Part shown: positions 16,400 to 24,497 of the stretch, one piece after another
Numbering within the stretch: the first letter of the stretch is position 1
Layout of the letters: each line of letters begins with the position of its first letter
Assembly (NCBI RefSeq): GCF_004684085.1
Contig: NZ_SRHZ01000003.1
Span: forward strand, 1 to 54,570
Direction: 5' to 3'
Length of the DNA stretch: 54,570 nt
From: Stenotrophomonas maltophilia
GTDB lineage: Bacteria; Pseudomonadota; Gammaproteobacteria; Xanthomonadales; Xanthomonadaceae
Program-made: the position numbers and the translations under genes
Notes under the pieces: model-generated
What the model was told of the DNA's origin: nothing
Seen by the model: the letters and a program-made list of their open reading frames with translations, nothing else
The model's database searches: none

Positions 16400-17307
16400 G
16401 AATCTTTTCGCTCGAATCATTCAGTGGCCTGCTCGCCTTCTCCGCGACCGTGGAGGCGGGGAGCTTTGCTGCTGCCGGCCGGAAGCTGGGGCTCTCAGCC
16501 TCGGCCGTTGGCAAGGCGGTCGAACGGCTGGAGCTGAGACTTGGCTCGCGTCTGCTCAATCGCACAACCCGTTCGTTGGCACTTACCGGCGAAGGAGAGG
16601 TTCTATACCGGTACGTTGCGAAGGTGCTTGGAGACCTCGGTGAGGCGGAGCGGGAGCTGAATCTGGTGCAGAGCACGCCCAGAGGGCGTCTGCGGATCAG
16701 TGTTCCAACGGTCATGGGCCGAAGGATCGTGCTCCCGGCGCTGCGTGAGTTCCAGACGAGCTTCCCGGACATCACCATCGACATCCAACTCGATGACATG
16801 AAGGTCGATGTCGTCGAAGAAGGATTCGATGTTGTATTGCGACTGGGGGACCTGGAGGCTTCGAATCTTCAGGCCAAGCCACTCGGCCAGCACACCTTCA
16901 TCACCTGCGCCTCTCCCGAGTATCTGGCGCGGCATGGAACGCCCCTCGTGCCCGATGATCTTCATGCGCATTGCTGTGTGCACTACAGGTTCCCAACGAC
17001 CGGAAGGCATGAGGCATGGGCATTCTCGGGGTCCGATGAATCACGGCCAATCAAGCCTGGAATCATCCTGAACGACGGAGAGGCGCTGGCATCAGCAGCA
17101 TTGAGCGGTCTTGGGATCGTGCAAGCGCCTGGTTATCTGGTCAGGGCGGATGTTGATGCTGGGCGCTTGCATGAGGTGCTTGGCCAGTACACCCAGCCAC
17201 GTGGACAGATCTGGCTGCTATGGCCTCCCAGAAGCGCTGACGTTCCTCGAGTCAGGGCGTTCATCGATTTCATCGCCGACCGCGTTCGCCAGAGACTCCA
17301 GGCTTAG
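16393..17307 (+). CDS. LysR-family transcriptional regulator
   Basis: The 304-aa regulator has the N-terminal winged helix-turn-helix (residues 8-66: FSATVEAGSFAAAGRKLGLS and KAVERLELRLGSRLLNRTTR), followed by a type 2 periplasmic-binding-like effector domain. It closely resembles the CrgA/DmlR-like subgroup. It is divergent from the GMC-ALDH operon (about 118 bp between starts), the standard arrangement in which the regulator controls the neighbouring operon in response to a pathway metabolite. An in-frame ATG at 16378 adds five residues and is an alternative start. Confidence 0.93.
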   Translation: MSGIFSLESFSGLLAFSATVEAGSFAAAGRKLGLSASAVGKAVERLELRLGSRLLNRTTRSLALTGEGEVLYRYVAKVLGDLGEAERELNLVQSTPRGRLRISVPTVMGRRIVLPALREFQTSFPDITIDIQLDDMKVDVVEEGFDVVLRLGDLEASNLQAKPLGQHTFITCASPEYLARHGTPLVPDDLHAHCCVHYRFPTTGRHEAWAFSGSDESRPIKPGIILNDGEALASAALSGLGIVQAPGYLVRADVDAGRLHEVLGQYTQPRGQIWLLWPPRSADVPRVRAFIDFIADRVRQRLQA

Positions 17308-17365
17308 ATTCCGCAGGGCACCGCTGATGAATCATCCAGCGCTGCGGCGAGCTTCCACGGATCTG

Positions 17366-17400
17366 ACGGGTGCGCCCGGATCTGCACCGGGCACACCCGT
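17366..17400. terminator. bidirectional hairpin between convergent lysR and doxX
   Basis: Nested stem ACGGGTG...CACCCGT with inner GCCCGG/CCGGGC. GC-rich and without a T tract, so its efficiency is uncertain. Confidence 0.55.
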
Positions 17401-17406
17401 GCCAGG

Positions 17407-17811
17407 TCACGCCGCACTGCGACGTGCGTCAATGCTCAGCAGACCAGGGCCGGTGCACGCCAGGAGCAGGAAGCCACCGGTCATCGCGATGTTCTTGAGG
17501 AACATGATCAGCTGAGTCTGGTCCGAGAACTGATGATGGAAGACGATTGCCGTCACCAGGCTGAAGCCTGCCAGCAGCAATGCCGTGATGCGCGTGTGGA
17601 ATCCCAGGATGATCAGCGCTGCGCTGCCAATTTCGAAGGCGATGGTCGGCCACAGCAACAGGCTCGGTACGCCCATCATTTCCATGTAACCGGCGATGGC
17701 ATCCGTGCTACCGATCTTCGACAGGCCGGACAGCAGGAAGACGACGACCATCAGCGTGCGGGCGATCGCCAGGGTAGTGGGTTGAAGAGAAGTGTTCATG
17801 TTCATGCTCAT
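17407..17811 (-). CDS. DoxX-family membrane protein
   Basis: The 134-aa product has four hydrophobic helices and the DoxX features: TLMVVVFLLSGLSKIGS (residues 19-35), FEIGSAALIILGFHTRITALLLAGFSL and a C-terminal KNIAMTGGFLLLA. DoxX proteins are inner-membrane proteins linked to thiosulfate oxidation or redox stress (MSMEG-type membrane redox complexes). Alternative ATGs at 17805 and 17799 exist. It is the last gene of the four-gene operon starting at 19711, with 10 bp to the preceding gene. Confidence 0.93.
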   Translation of the reverse strand: MSMNMNTSLQPTTLAIARTLMVVVFLLSGLSKIGSTDAIAGYMEMMGVPSLLLWPTIAFEIGSAALIILGFHTRITALLLAGFSLVTAIVFHHQFSDQTQLIMFLKNIAMTGGFLLLACTGPGLLSIDARRSAA

Positions 17812-17821
17812 GGCTCATGGC

Positions 17822-18310
17822 TCACGGCTGGCGAGGAGGATTGGTGGTGGAAAAGATGTAGCGCGCGAATCGCCATTGCGCATCCTTGCCGCGGTGAAGC
17901 AGGAAGATTTCCTGATTGGCTTCCGCACCCGCCGGTCCATCCGAGGCAAGTACCCTTACCGTTCCGTTGGAGCGCGTGCGGGCGAACGCCCAGTCGCGCG
18001 ATAGCGGTTGGATTTCATCAATGGTGAAGTCGATGCTCAACCGGATGGTCTTGAAGATCTGTTGATAGGCAGATCGAATTGCTCCGGCCCCCGCGACCGG
18101 CAGACTGTGCTGGGGCATGAAGACCGCATCGTCCGAGTAGAGACGCATTACCGCGTCGACGTCAGAGCTGTTGAGTGCCTGCTCATAGCGCTCGAGCTGG
18201 CGGGTGATTGCTGTGGTGTCCGGGTTTGGCATGGCAGTCTTGCCAGAGGCCAGAGCTGCGAAAGGAGACAGCGCCAGTAGAACGGCGAGTGAGGCGAAAC
18301 AGGTACGCAT
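17822..18310 (-). CDS. secreted NTF2-like (DUF4440 / SgcJ-EcaC) protein
   Basis: The 162-aa protein has a signal peptide (residues 1-22: MRTCFASLAVLLALSPFAAL) and one NTF2-like domain with LERYEQALNSSDVDAVMRLYSDDAVFMPQ and a C-terminal WRFARYIFSTTNPP. It is clearly paralogous to the product of 19334-19711 in the same operon, but that one lacks a signal peptide, so the pair is probably located on both sides of the inner membrane. ATG 18310 is preceded by GGAGAATTCCC. Ligand or activity is unknown. Confidence 0.87.
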   Translation of the reverse strand: MRTCFASLAVLLALSPFAALASGKTAMPNPDTTAITRQLERYEQALNSSDVDAVMRLYSDDAVFMPQHSLPVAGAGAIRSAYQQIFKTIRLSIDFTIDEIQPLSRDWAFARTRSNGTVRVLASDGPAGAEANQEIFLLHRGKDAQWRFARYIFSTTNPPRQP

Positions 18311-18336
18311 GGGAATTCTCCAGTATCTGTGAGAGG

Positions 18337-19323
18337 TCAAAGCTGTACGACGAACTTGCCGATGGCCGCATTGCCTTCCATCAGTCGATGGGCCTGCCGG
18401 ACGTCGTCGAAATCAAAGGTCCTGGTACGCAACGATGGGATCCGGCCGGCGGCGATCTCCTGCGCAATCCAGCGAAGCGGGGATTCGCTCAGCGGCAATG
18501 CTGCGGTTCCAAGCAGTCCACTCGGGAAGAAGTTCAGATGGACCGCGCCAGGAAGGTCCTGCATCAGGTGGAACGACTCGAGTACCGGCGCACCACCCAG
18601 AAGGCCAATGACCGATGCACCGCCGAAGGGGCGAAGCGCTTTGACCGAGTCTCGAAGTGTCGCTGCGCCGACAACCTCCAGCACCGCGTCCACACCGCCT
18701 GGCGCCGACCGTCGAACCAGGTCCGCGATCTCTCCGGTATCGACGATGACCTCGTCAGCACCTGCTTCCTTCAGCCGCGCTTCGTTGCTCACCGTGCGCG
18801 TGGTGGCAATGACATTCAGTCCGCGTGCCTTCGCGTAGGCAACGCTGGCCATGCCGACTGCCGACGTGGCACCTCGCACCAGCAAGGTTTGCCCGCGCTG
18901 GATCTGGAGGCTGTGATCCAGCGCACCCCAGGCTGTCAGATAGGACTCCGGCAGTGCCGCGAGCTCGTCCCAGGTGAGGTCGATGCCGTCAAGTGAGATG
19001 AGATTCTGTGCAAGCACGCTCACCTGTTCGGCATAGCTGCCTGGGCGACTGAACTGCAGTCCGCCCATGGCCGTTGCGACCCGCTGTCCTGTGCGGAAGG
19101 TGCCGGACGGATCCCGGATGACTTCGCCCACGGCCTCGATACCGGGCACAACCGGGCTATCGATCGGGCCCATCTTGCCTTGGCGACGATAGATCTCGGC
19201 ACGATTCAACCCGAATGCGCGGACCCTGACGAGCACCTCATCGTTGTTGCCCTCGGGCGCGCCAATGTCACGCAGCTGCAGAACCTCGGGGCCGCCGGCC
19301 TGTTCAATCACATATGCCTTCAT
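18337..19323 (-). CDS. zinc-independent quinone oxidoreductase / MDR alcohol dehydrogenase
   Basis: The 328-aa protein is a medium-chain dehydrogenase/reductase with an N-terminal GroES-like domain (GFGLNRAEIYRRQG-type text near residue 40) and a Rossmann domain with VRGATSAVGMASVAYAKARG (about residues 145-164). The Cys/His zinc ligands of alcohol dehydrogenases are missing, as in the QOR/CrtR class of NADPH:quinone reductases. These reduce quinones or enones, a defence against electrophiles. It begins at ATG 19323, 10 bp after the upstream NTF2-like gene, and it is followed by the second NTF2-like gene after 26 bp. Confidence 0.92.
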   Translation of the reverse strand: MKAYVIEQAGGPEVLQLRDIGAPEGNNDEVLVRVRAFGLNRAEIYRRQGKMGPIDSPVVPGIEAVGEVIRDPSGTFRTGQRVATAMGGLQFSRPGSYAEQVSVLAQNLISLDGIDLTWDELAALPESYLTAWGALDHSLQIQRGQTLLVRGATSAVGMASVAYAKARGLNVIATTRTVSNEARLKEAGADEVIVDTGEIADLVRRSAPGGVDAVLEVVGAATLRDSVKALRPFGGASVIGLLGGAPVLESFHLMQDLPGAVHLNFFPSGLLGTAALPLSESPLRWIAQEIAAGRIPSLRTRTFDFDDVRQAHRLMEGNAAIGKFVVQL

Positions 19324-19333
19324 GACGGATTCC

Positions 19334-19711
19334 TCAGGAGCGCGGCTGGCTGGTGGCGAACAGGTAGCGATGGATCTTCCACTCGCTGGCCTCGAGGTGG
19401 AACACGAACAACTCGTTGTTGCCTTCAGCAACCTCGACGTCGGCGGCCAGGATTCGGGTGCGCCCGGCCGAGCTCGTGCGGACCCATGCCCACTCGCCAA
19501 CCTGGACGACTTCGTGGATGTCGAAGGTCACGTTGAGCTTGATGGTGGCGAATACCTGCTCATAGCCCGCACGGACGGCATCACGCCCCACCAGGGCAGG
19601 TGCGTTCTGCGGCATGAAGACCGGTTCGGCGCTGTAGAGGCTCAGAATGGTGTCGGTGTCGTTGCCATTCAGGGCGGTTTCGTAGGACTTGAGAACTGCT
19701 GCAATAGACAT
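19334..19711 (-). CDS. cytosolic NTF2-like (DUF4440 / SgcJ-EcaC) protein
   Basis: The 125-aa product is a single NTF2-like domain without signal peptide: LKSYETALNGNDTDTILSLYSAEPVFMPQNAP, RAGYEQVFATIKL and a C-terminal WKIHRYLFATSQP. It is the first gene of the NTF2-QOR-NTF2-DoxX operon. The ATG at 19711 (MSIAAV) is preferred to an upstream one at 19732. The family binds small hydrophobic ligands or acts on them; no enzymatic residues can be assigned here. Confidence 0.85.
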   Translation of the reverse strand: MSIAAVLKSYETALNGNDTDTILSLYSAEPVFMPQNAPALVGRDAVRAGYEQVFATIKLNVTFDIHEVVQVGEWAWVRTSSAGRTRILAADVEVAEGNNELFVFHLEASEWKIHRYLFATSQPRS

Positions 19712-19766
19712 GGGATGCTCCCGTTGGCTCACCGGGGATCGGTGGCGTGGAGCAACTTTGCTGGCT

Positions 19767-19796
19767 TCAAAAATGAGATAGAAGCCTCATATTTGA
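19767..19796. promoter_or_regulatory. inverted repeat, likely LysR operator
   Basis: TCAAAAATGAG at 19767-19777 and CTCATATTTGA at 19786-19796 form an 11-bp inverted repeat with one mismatch and an 8-bp spacer. It lies midway between the divergent NTF2-like gene (start 19711) and lysR (start 19829). Position and dyad symmetry fit a LysR binding site. Confidence 0.6.
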
Positions 19797-19828
19797 TATA
19801 ACCCCTGCCATAAATGAGAGGCTGGATC

Positions 19829-20713
19829 GTGGACTTGAACGCCGTGCAGATGTTTGTCGGAGTGGTGCAGGCTGGAAGCATTTCGGCCGCAGCCGAGCGA
19901 CTCAAGCTGCCTCTGCCTACCGTGAGCAGACGGGTTCGCGAGCTCGAGCGCGAGTTGAACGTTCAGCTGTTGGAGCGGTCGGCTCGAGGCACCCGCCTGA
20001 CCGACGCCGGCGCACGCTTGTACGAGCATGCGGTGCGCGGGATTGAACTGCTCGCCGAGGCACAGCAATCCGTGGTCAGTGACCAGGCGCGCCTGAAGGG
20101 ACGCCTGAGGTTGTCACTTCCGCCTGCGTTCGAGCCTTGGTGGGAGCTGCTGTCGCGGTTCCAGCTGCAATACCCGGATATTCAATTGCAGGTGCACACC
20201 ACCGAACGGCGCATCGATCTGATTGAAGACGGAATCGATGTTGCGCTCCGTGTCGGTACCATTACCCATGAAGCCATGGTGGCGAGACGGGTTCTGGAGT
20301 ATCGCCACCTACTGGTCGCGTCTCCAGCACTGATAGAGCGTCTTGGGGTTCCGGAGTCAATCGACGATCTTCATCGATTTCCATGTGCCACATGGGTGCT
20401 GGGTGCAAATGCGCCAAGCCGTTGGCTGCTTGGGGGGCAATCCGTTGAACCTCGTAGTGTCCTCGCCACCAACGATTACGCACACCTGCGCAGTCGCGCG
20501 TTGGCCGGAGACGTGGTGACTGAGCTGCCACCTTTCCTGGCGGCAGACGCAATCCGCGCAGGCGACCTGGTGGAGCTGTTGCCCCAGTGGACATTGCCCC
20601 AGCAGCAGATCCACCTGCTGTATCCCTCGCATCGGCATCCTTCCTCGATCATCAGGACCTACCTGGACTTCTGCCAGGCTGAGATCTCATTGATCAGCAA
20701 GGACTGGCAGTAG
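19829..20713 (+). CDS. LysR-family transcriptional regulator
   Basis: The 294-aa protein has the N-terminal winged HTH (FVGVVQAGSISAAAERLKLP, VSRRVRELERELNVQLLERS) and a LysR effector domain. The start is set at GTG 19829 (VDLNAVQMF) because GAGAGG sits 7 bp upstream; the ATG at 19814 lies within that Shine-Dalgarno area. It is divergent from NTF2-QOR-NTF2-DoxX and likely controls it through the inverted repeat at 19767-19796. It closes at 20713, and a convergent gene ends at 20755. Confidence 0.93.
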   Translation: MDLNAVQMFVGVVQAGSISAAAERLKLPLPTVSRRVRELERELNVQLLERSARGTRLTDAGARLYEHAVRGIELLAEAQQSVVSDQARLKGRLRLSLPPAFEPWWELLSRFQLQYPDIQLQVHTTERRIDLIEDGIDVALRVGTITHEAMVARRVLEYRHLLVASPALIERLGVPESIDDLHRFPCATWVLGANAPSRWLLGGQSVEPRSVLATNDYAHLRSRALAGDVVTELPPFLAADAIRAGDLVELLPQWTLPQQQIHLLYPSHRHPSSIIRTYLDFCQAEISLISKDWQ

Positions 20714-20754
20714 CAGGATCAGGAATGCGGGCGTGTGACAAGGAGCTCTGCGCT

Positions 20755-21513
20755 CTACTTGCTTGCGCGCCGCGCGCCTTTCTCGTCCTCATCCTTTGCA
20801 TCGCCCCGGCTCTGCGCGAATTCCGGGAACGTCTTCGCGATCGAATCCTTGTCCGGCAGGATGTAGAACACACCGCCCTTCTCGAACGTGGACTGCACGA
20901 TCTGCTCGTAGAACGCGGGCGTGACGTTGATGCAGCCGTGCGTAACGCGGTTGTCGTCCGGCGAAGGTGATGCCAGCCGTTCGGCGCGCTTCTCTTTCGG
21001 GGTGCCTGGCGGAAGCGGATGCATCGAGACGGCGGAATCGTAGTCCACCCACAGCACGCGACCGGCATCGTCGGAGGGGCCGTAGCCACCAATGAAACGG
21101 CCCGCCGGGGTGGTGCGGTCATGGCCTGGAATCGCGCTCAGCGCGAGCTTGGCAACGCCGGGGGCCGAGTGATCGCCGATGGCCGAACCGAACAGCGCCG
21201 GCGCCGCGCCGCGCAGCTTGCCGTCTCCACCGAAGACCAGTACCTGCGCAGCCGCCTTGTCCATGATCGCGAACGGATAACCCTGGTTGTCCTTGCTGGC
21301 GACCACCCAGCCGGCCAGCTCGATCACCGTCTCAGACACGCTCTGGTCAGCGGGCAGCTCATCAACGGCAGCCACCGCTTGTGCAGGCGCGTCCTTGTCC
21401 TTGGCGTTGGCTACGCCGCTGCACGCAACTGCCAGCGCCATCGCCAGTACAGCAGGGAGGGCACGACGTGCAGGGGAGGAGTAGGTACGAATGGGACAGC
21501 TCCTTGCAATCAA
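20755..21513 (-). CDS. L,D-transpeptidase (YkuD domain), secreted
   Basis: The 252-aa protein has a signal sequence (hydrophobic residues 17-36), a central region and a YkuD domain. The YkuD signature HGCINV (residues 192-197) carries the nucleophilic Cys, with an upstream His in SMHP. YkuD enzymes form 3-3 crosslinks in peptidoglycan or attach lipoproteins to it, in the periplasm. It is followed by a charged C-terminal tail (DAKDEDEKGARRASK). An Lpp-like lipoprotein gene lies just upstream on the same strand, so it may be a substrate. Confidence 0.88.
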   Translation of the reverse strand: MIARSCPIRTYSSPARRALPAVLAMALAVACSGVANAKDKDAPAQAVAAVDELPADQSVSETVIELAGWVVASKDNQGYPFAIMDKAAAQVLVFGGDGKLRGAAPALFGSAIGDHSAPGVAKLALSAIPGHDRTTPAGRFIGGYGPSDDAGRVLWVDYDSAVSMHPLPPGTPKEKRAERLASPSPDDNRVTHGCINVTPAFYEQIVQSTFEKGGVFYILPDKDSIAKTFPEFAQSRGDAKDEDEKGARRASK

Positions 21514-21528
21514 GAGCGGGAAGTTGAA

Positions 21529-21561
21529 GGACGCCAGAGGCGGGTAAGACCCCTGGCGTCC
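21529..21561 (-). terminator. hairpin between the Lpp-like gene and the L,D-transpeptidase gene
   Basis: Stem GGACGCCAG/CTGGCGTCC with a 15-nt loop, downstream of the Lpp-like gene on the minus strand, followed by a weak T-rich stretch. It may partially terminate the abundant lipoprotein transcript. Confidence 0.5.
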
Positions 21562-21595
21562 ACTTTCTGGTGTTCTTCAAACGGTGAGGGAGCGA

Positions 21596-21868
21596 TCAAC
21601 CACGCGGCTTGCGGCCGGCAGGAGCCCGCTCAAGCTGCTGCACGCGGCCTTCGATCTGGTCCAGACGCTGGTTGGCCTGCTGTGCGGACTGGTTGGCGGA
21701 CTCTGCGCTCTGCGCAGCACCCTGCACCTTGACGTCGAGCTGGTCGAGACGTGAGTTGATCGTTGCAAACTCGTTCTTGTAAGAGGCGCAAGCGCCAAGG
21801 CTCACGGTGGCGATGAGCGCCACGCTGAGTGCACGGGCCATCTTCATGTGTTGCGAGGTCAGTTTCAT
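21596..21868 (-). CDS. Lpp-like coiled-coil outer-membrane lipoprotein
   Basis: The 90-aa precursor has a lipobox SLGAC (Cys27) and a mature part with heptad-like spacing: INSRLDQLDVKVQGAAQSAE, QQANQRLDQIEGRVQQLE. This is the arrangement of Lpp/OprI murein lipoproteins, which form trimeric coiled coils tying the outer membrane to peptidoglycan. It ends in APAGRKPRG; the canonical C-terminal Lys is near but not last. ATG 21868 follows a strong AAGGAGG. Its neighbour encodes an L,D-transpeptidase, the enzyme class that attaches Lpp to peptidoglycan. Confidence 0.8.
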   Translation of the reverse strand: MKLTSQHMKMARALSVALIATVSLGACASYKNEFATINSRLDQLDVKVQGAAQSAESANQSAQQANQRLDQIEGRVQQLERAPAGRKPRG

Positions 21869-22338
21869 CACTCCCTCCTTCGTCTGGGGAAGCTGGAATA
21901 TAGCGGCGTTTGTTCCCGGCGCTACCAAGCGCTTTCAGCTGGAATTTGAGTACGTGGAAGGATTGTGAAATCTCCCCATCAATAAACCTTAACAAGCGGG
22001 ATAAGGCGAGCTGATGCAGCCCGGCCGATCGCCTTGTGTTTATTCAAGACTGCCAATTCATGAGTATGAAGCCGATGTCATAGCGACTGCTTTTCCGCCG
22101 CTGCACGCAGGTTGCCGTCCAATCGCCTCAAGTACCGTTGCGGCAGTGCGGGGCGCACATCCAGCAGCATGGCGATGGTTCTGGACCCGTCTGGCGCTAT
22201 TGGCCATGTTGGACGGTACCGGTCGTTGATCGAAAGGCAGCGCGAGGCCACGGTTTATGAATCAGGCACCATGATTCCGATGGCCAGCCGTGCACTGTGG
22301 CCGGTCATCGTGTGAGGCACCGACATCCGCCAAGGATC
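21869..22338. other. 470-base intergenic stretch without a gene
   Basis: It holds the promoter region and strong RBS of the Lpp-like gene at its left end (TATATT-like -10 hexamer on the minus strand near 21896). The remainder shows only short frames with poor codon bias and the 3' flank of the HNH gene. Confidence 0.5.
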
Positions 22339-23322
22339 TCAGCGCGTCCGGCTGCGGGGCAGCTTGCCCTTGAACACCCTGCCGCGGTGGATGGCGAGGT
22401 AGTGCTTCAGGCGATCTCCCGGTGCTTTGCGCAGACACATGTTCCCTGGAATCAGACCGGCGTCCGCCAACTGCTTCCTGACCTGCCGGTCCGCAAAGAT
22501 GGCGTCACCGTCGTCGTCGAAGGTCATCAGTCCGGCGTCGAACAGCAGGTCAAGCGTGCCGACCAGCGGCAGGCCGTTGTGCGGATCCAGTCTTGGATCC
22601 TGGCCTCCCGGGAGCCACTGGTCCACAGTGACTTCATGCGCCCATGGCTGGGCATGCGACGCTCGGATCAGGGCCGGTACAGTGCAGTCCGTCACCGCAC
22701 AGCGGTGATCCCACAACTTCAGCATTTCACGACGGAACGTCCCCTGCCCCAGGCGAGCCTCCATCATCGTCAGCCGCGTGGTTGGATTACGAATCTTGTC
22801 CATCTCACCGAGCAGAACGCTGGCAGGCGGGCCCGGTGTCTCCTCTGCGCGATAGTCGGCGGGCATGCGTGATTTCCCGTACGCACGGCGATCGTAGACG
22901 CCGCGGTGGTGCTTCTCCAGGTTCTTGCCCACGTCGTCCATCGTCGCTTGGAACGTCGTGCTTCCCTCAGCAAGCGCTTCCAGTGGAAACACCAGACGGT
23001 CGAGCACCTCCCTCCAGGACGAGCACCGGGTCACTGCCTGAAGCACCTTGCGGTCCTCCTTGCTGCCGATGGTGAAGCGCAACACGTGGCGCCCATCCAC
23101 GCGCCCCATCGACAGCAGCGGTCGCCCGTCTCTGCCGGATACCTTGGTGCCAAAAATCACGGTGCGGCGACCGCTCATCCCGTTTCTGGACGAGTACTTG
23201 GCCAGATATGCATCCACCGGGCCCAGTACGCGCCGCAGTTCAGCGACGGCCACATCCAGCCCCTGGCGCTCTTTCGGCGTGAGGCCCAGCTCCATGACCT
23301 CCTCATCCCTGCTCAGCAACAT
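22339..23322 (-). CDS. HNH endonuclease-domain protein
   Basis: The 327-aa protein has an uncharacterised N-terminal part and an HNH_2-type nuclease domain in its last third: FRREMLKLWDHRCAVTDCTV, then RASHAQPWA and LDPHNGLPLVGTLDLLFDAG. The HNH metal site is thus formed by the RASHAQPW His, the PHNGL His/Asn and a downstream His. Such proteins are often restriction or anti-phage nucleases (some modification-dependent). It stands alone, without a methyltransferase beside it, within a region that looks accessory. N-terminal residues (YDRRAYGKSRMP) do not match a family I know. Confidence 0.85.
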   Translation of the reverse strand: MLLSRDEEVMELGLTPKERQGLDVAVAELRRVLGPVDAYLAKYSSRNGMSGRRTVIFGTKVSGRDGRPLLSMGRVDGRHVLRFTIGSKEDRKVLQAVTRCSSWREVLDRLVFPLEALAEGSTTFQATMDDVGKNLEKHHRGVYDRRAYGKSRMPADYRAEETPGPPASVLLGEMDKIRNPTTRLTMMEARLGQGTFRREMLKLWDHRCAVTDCTVPALIRASHAQPWAHEVTVDQWLPGGQDPRLDPHNGLPLVGTLDLLFDAGLMTFDDDGDAIFADRQVRKQLADAGLIPGNMCLRKAPGDRLKHYLAIHRGRVFKGKLPRSRTR

Positions 23323-23821
23323 CCGCGTTCTTCCCCAGCTCCACCAGGGAGCTGCATCCCGGAGCTCGATTGTCGCCGATCCAGCTGACCATCGAGTCGC
23401 CGTCTCTGGCCGGATTGTTGATCTCCAGCGCGTCTACTCAACCCCGCGCGAAATATCGGCAGTCGCCGTAGGCGTCTGCGATTCGACGAGCAGCATCGAC
23501 ATGCACTTGCAGATCCGGTCTGAAGTACTGCGGGCTCCTCTGCCGTGGAGCGTGGCCAACACCGTCGGGCTCCCTCGCGGCGACCGCCCTGTGATGGCAC
23601 AGGATGCGAAGGCCACCAGGTACCGCGACAAAGACTGTCTCTTTGGAGAATTGATCCAATAGTCTGTACGGGCCGTTGGTCCAGTAGTTCGTGCAATCTT
23701 CTTGAACTGTTGCCCATCGCTAGCGGTGGCAGGCGGAGTTCCCTGAACGGGAACCATATTTATACACCAGTCAGTTCAATATTCAGGGTCGATTAGACCC
23801 GCTAACGGATAATTCACACCT
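23323..23821. other. about 500-base stretch without a confident gene
   Basis: Several short overlapping frames are open on both strands (up to about 135 codons), but none has a good RBS, codon bias or recognisable content. The right end holds AT-richer promoter DNA (CATATTTATACACCAG near 23755) for ax21. Confidence 0.5.
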
Positions 23822-23864
23822 GTCGACCGCCTCTTCTCTCTCCCCCTCCCGGGAGGCGGTCGAC
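23822..23864 (+). promoter_or_regulatory. stable hairpin in the ax21 5' untranslated region
   Basis: Perfect 12-bp stem GTCGACCGCCTC/GAGGCGGTCGAC with a pyrimidine-rich loop (TTCTCTCTCCCC and onward), ending 29 bp before ATG 23894. It can stabilise the mRNA or regulate translation. A comparable CT-loop hairpin lies beyond the stop. Confidence 0.6.
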
Positions 23865-23893
23865 GAAACCAAAATAATTAAAGGTGTGTCCCG

Positions 23894-24469
23894 ATGAACA
23901 AGAATTCGCTGCTTGCCCTGGGTCTTCTGGCTGCTCTGCCGTTCGCGGCATCGGCAACCGATGGCCTGTCGTACAACTACGTTGAAGGCGGCTACGTGAA
24001 CACCGATGCCAAGGGCGGCGACGCTGACGGCTGGAAGGTGAAGGGTTCCGTTGCGGTGCATCCGAATTTCCACGTCTTCGGCGACTACAGCGCGCAGGAG
24101 ACCGACAAGTTCAAGAATGACGTCGACCAGTGGCGCCTGGGTGTCGGCTACAACTACGGCATCGCACCGAACACCGACCTGGTGGCCCGTGTTGCGTACC
24201 AGAAGTTCGACATGAAGCGCGGTCCGGAACTCAACGGCTACTCCACCGAAGTGGGCGTGCGCACCGCATTCAACCCGTACGTGGAAGGCTACGTGATGGC
24301 CGGCTACGAAGATTTCAGCAAGAAGAACGGCTACGACCCGGACGGCGAGTTCTACGGCCGCGTCGGCGCCACCGCCAAGTTCAACCAGAACTGGGGCCTG
24401 AGCGGCGAAGTGAAGCTGGCCAAGGCCGGCGACCGCGAGTGGTTCGTGGGCCCGCGCTTCACCTGGTAA
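23894..24469 (+). CDS. ax21: Ax21-family outer-membrane beta-barrel protein
   Basis: The 191-aa protein matches the Ax21 family of Xanthomonas and Stenotrophomonas. It has a signal peptide (residues 1-21, ending AASA) and an 8-stranded beta-barrel-like pattern of alternating aromatic and hydrophobic residues, ending in FVGPRFTW with a terminal aromatic for BAM insertion. Segments such as GLSYNYVEGGYVNTDAKGGD and VGYNYGIAPNTDLVARV fit. Ax21 was once proposed as a secreted signal; later work supports an outer-membrane or vesicle protein that affects biofilm and virulence. The gene is monocistronic, bracketed by hairpins. Confidence 0.93.
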   Translation: MNKNSLLALGLLAALPFAASATDGLSYNYVEGGYVNTDAKGGDADGWKVKGSVAVHPNFHVFGDYSAQETDKFKNDVDQWRLGVGYNYGIAPNTDLVARVAYQKFDMKRGPELNGYSTEVGVRTAFNPYVEGYVMAGYEDFSKKNGYDPDGEFYGRVGATAKFNQNWGLSGEVKLAKAGDREWFVGPRFTW

Positions 24470-24497
24470 CAAACGCCTGTTGTTAGTGCGTGTTGTG

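Noticed and set aside
19323..19500. Upstream extension of the quinone oxidoreductase frame
   Set aside because: It overlaps the NTF2-like gene and lacks homology; the ATG at 19323 gives the family start.
23434..23757. A 107-aa minus-strand frame upstream of ax21
   Set aside because: It lacks a Shine-Dalgarno sequence and family features; the region is overlapped by several equally weak frames.
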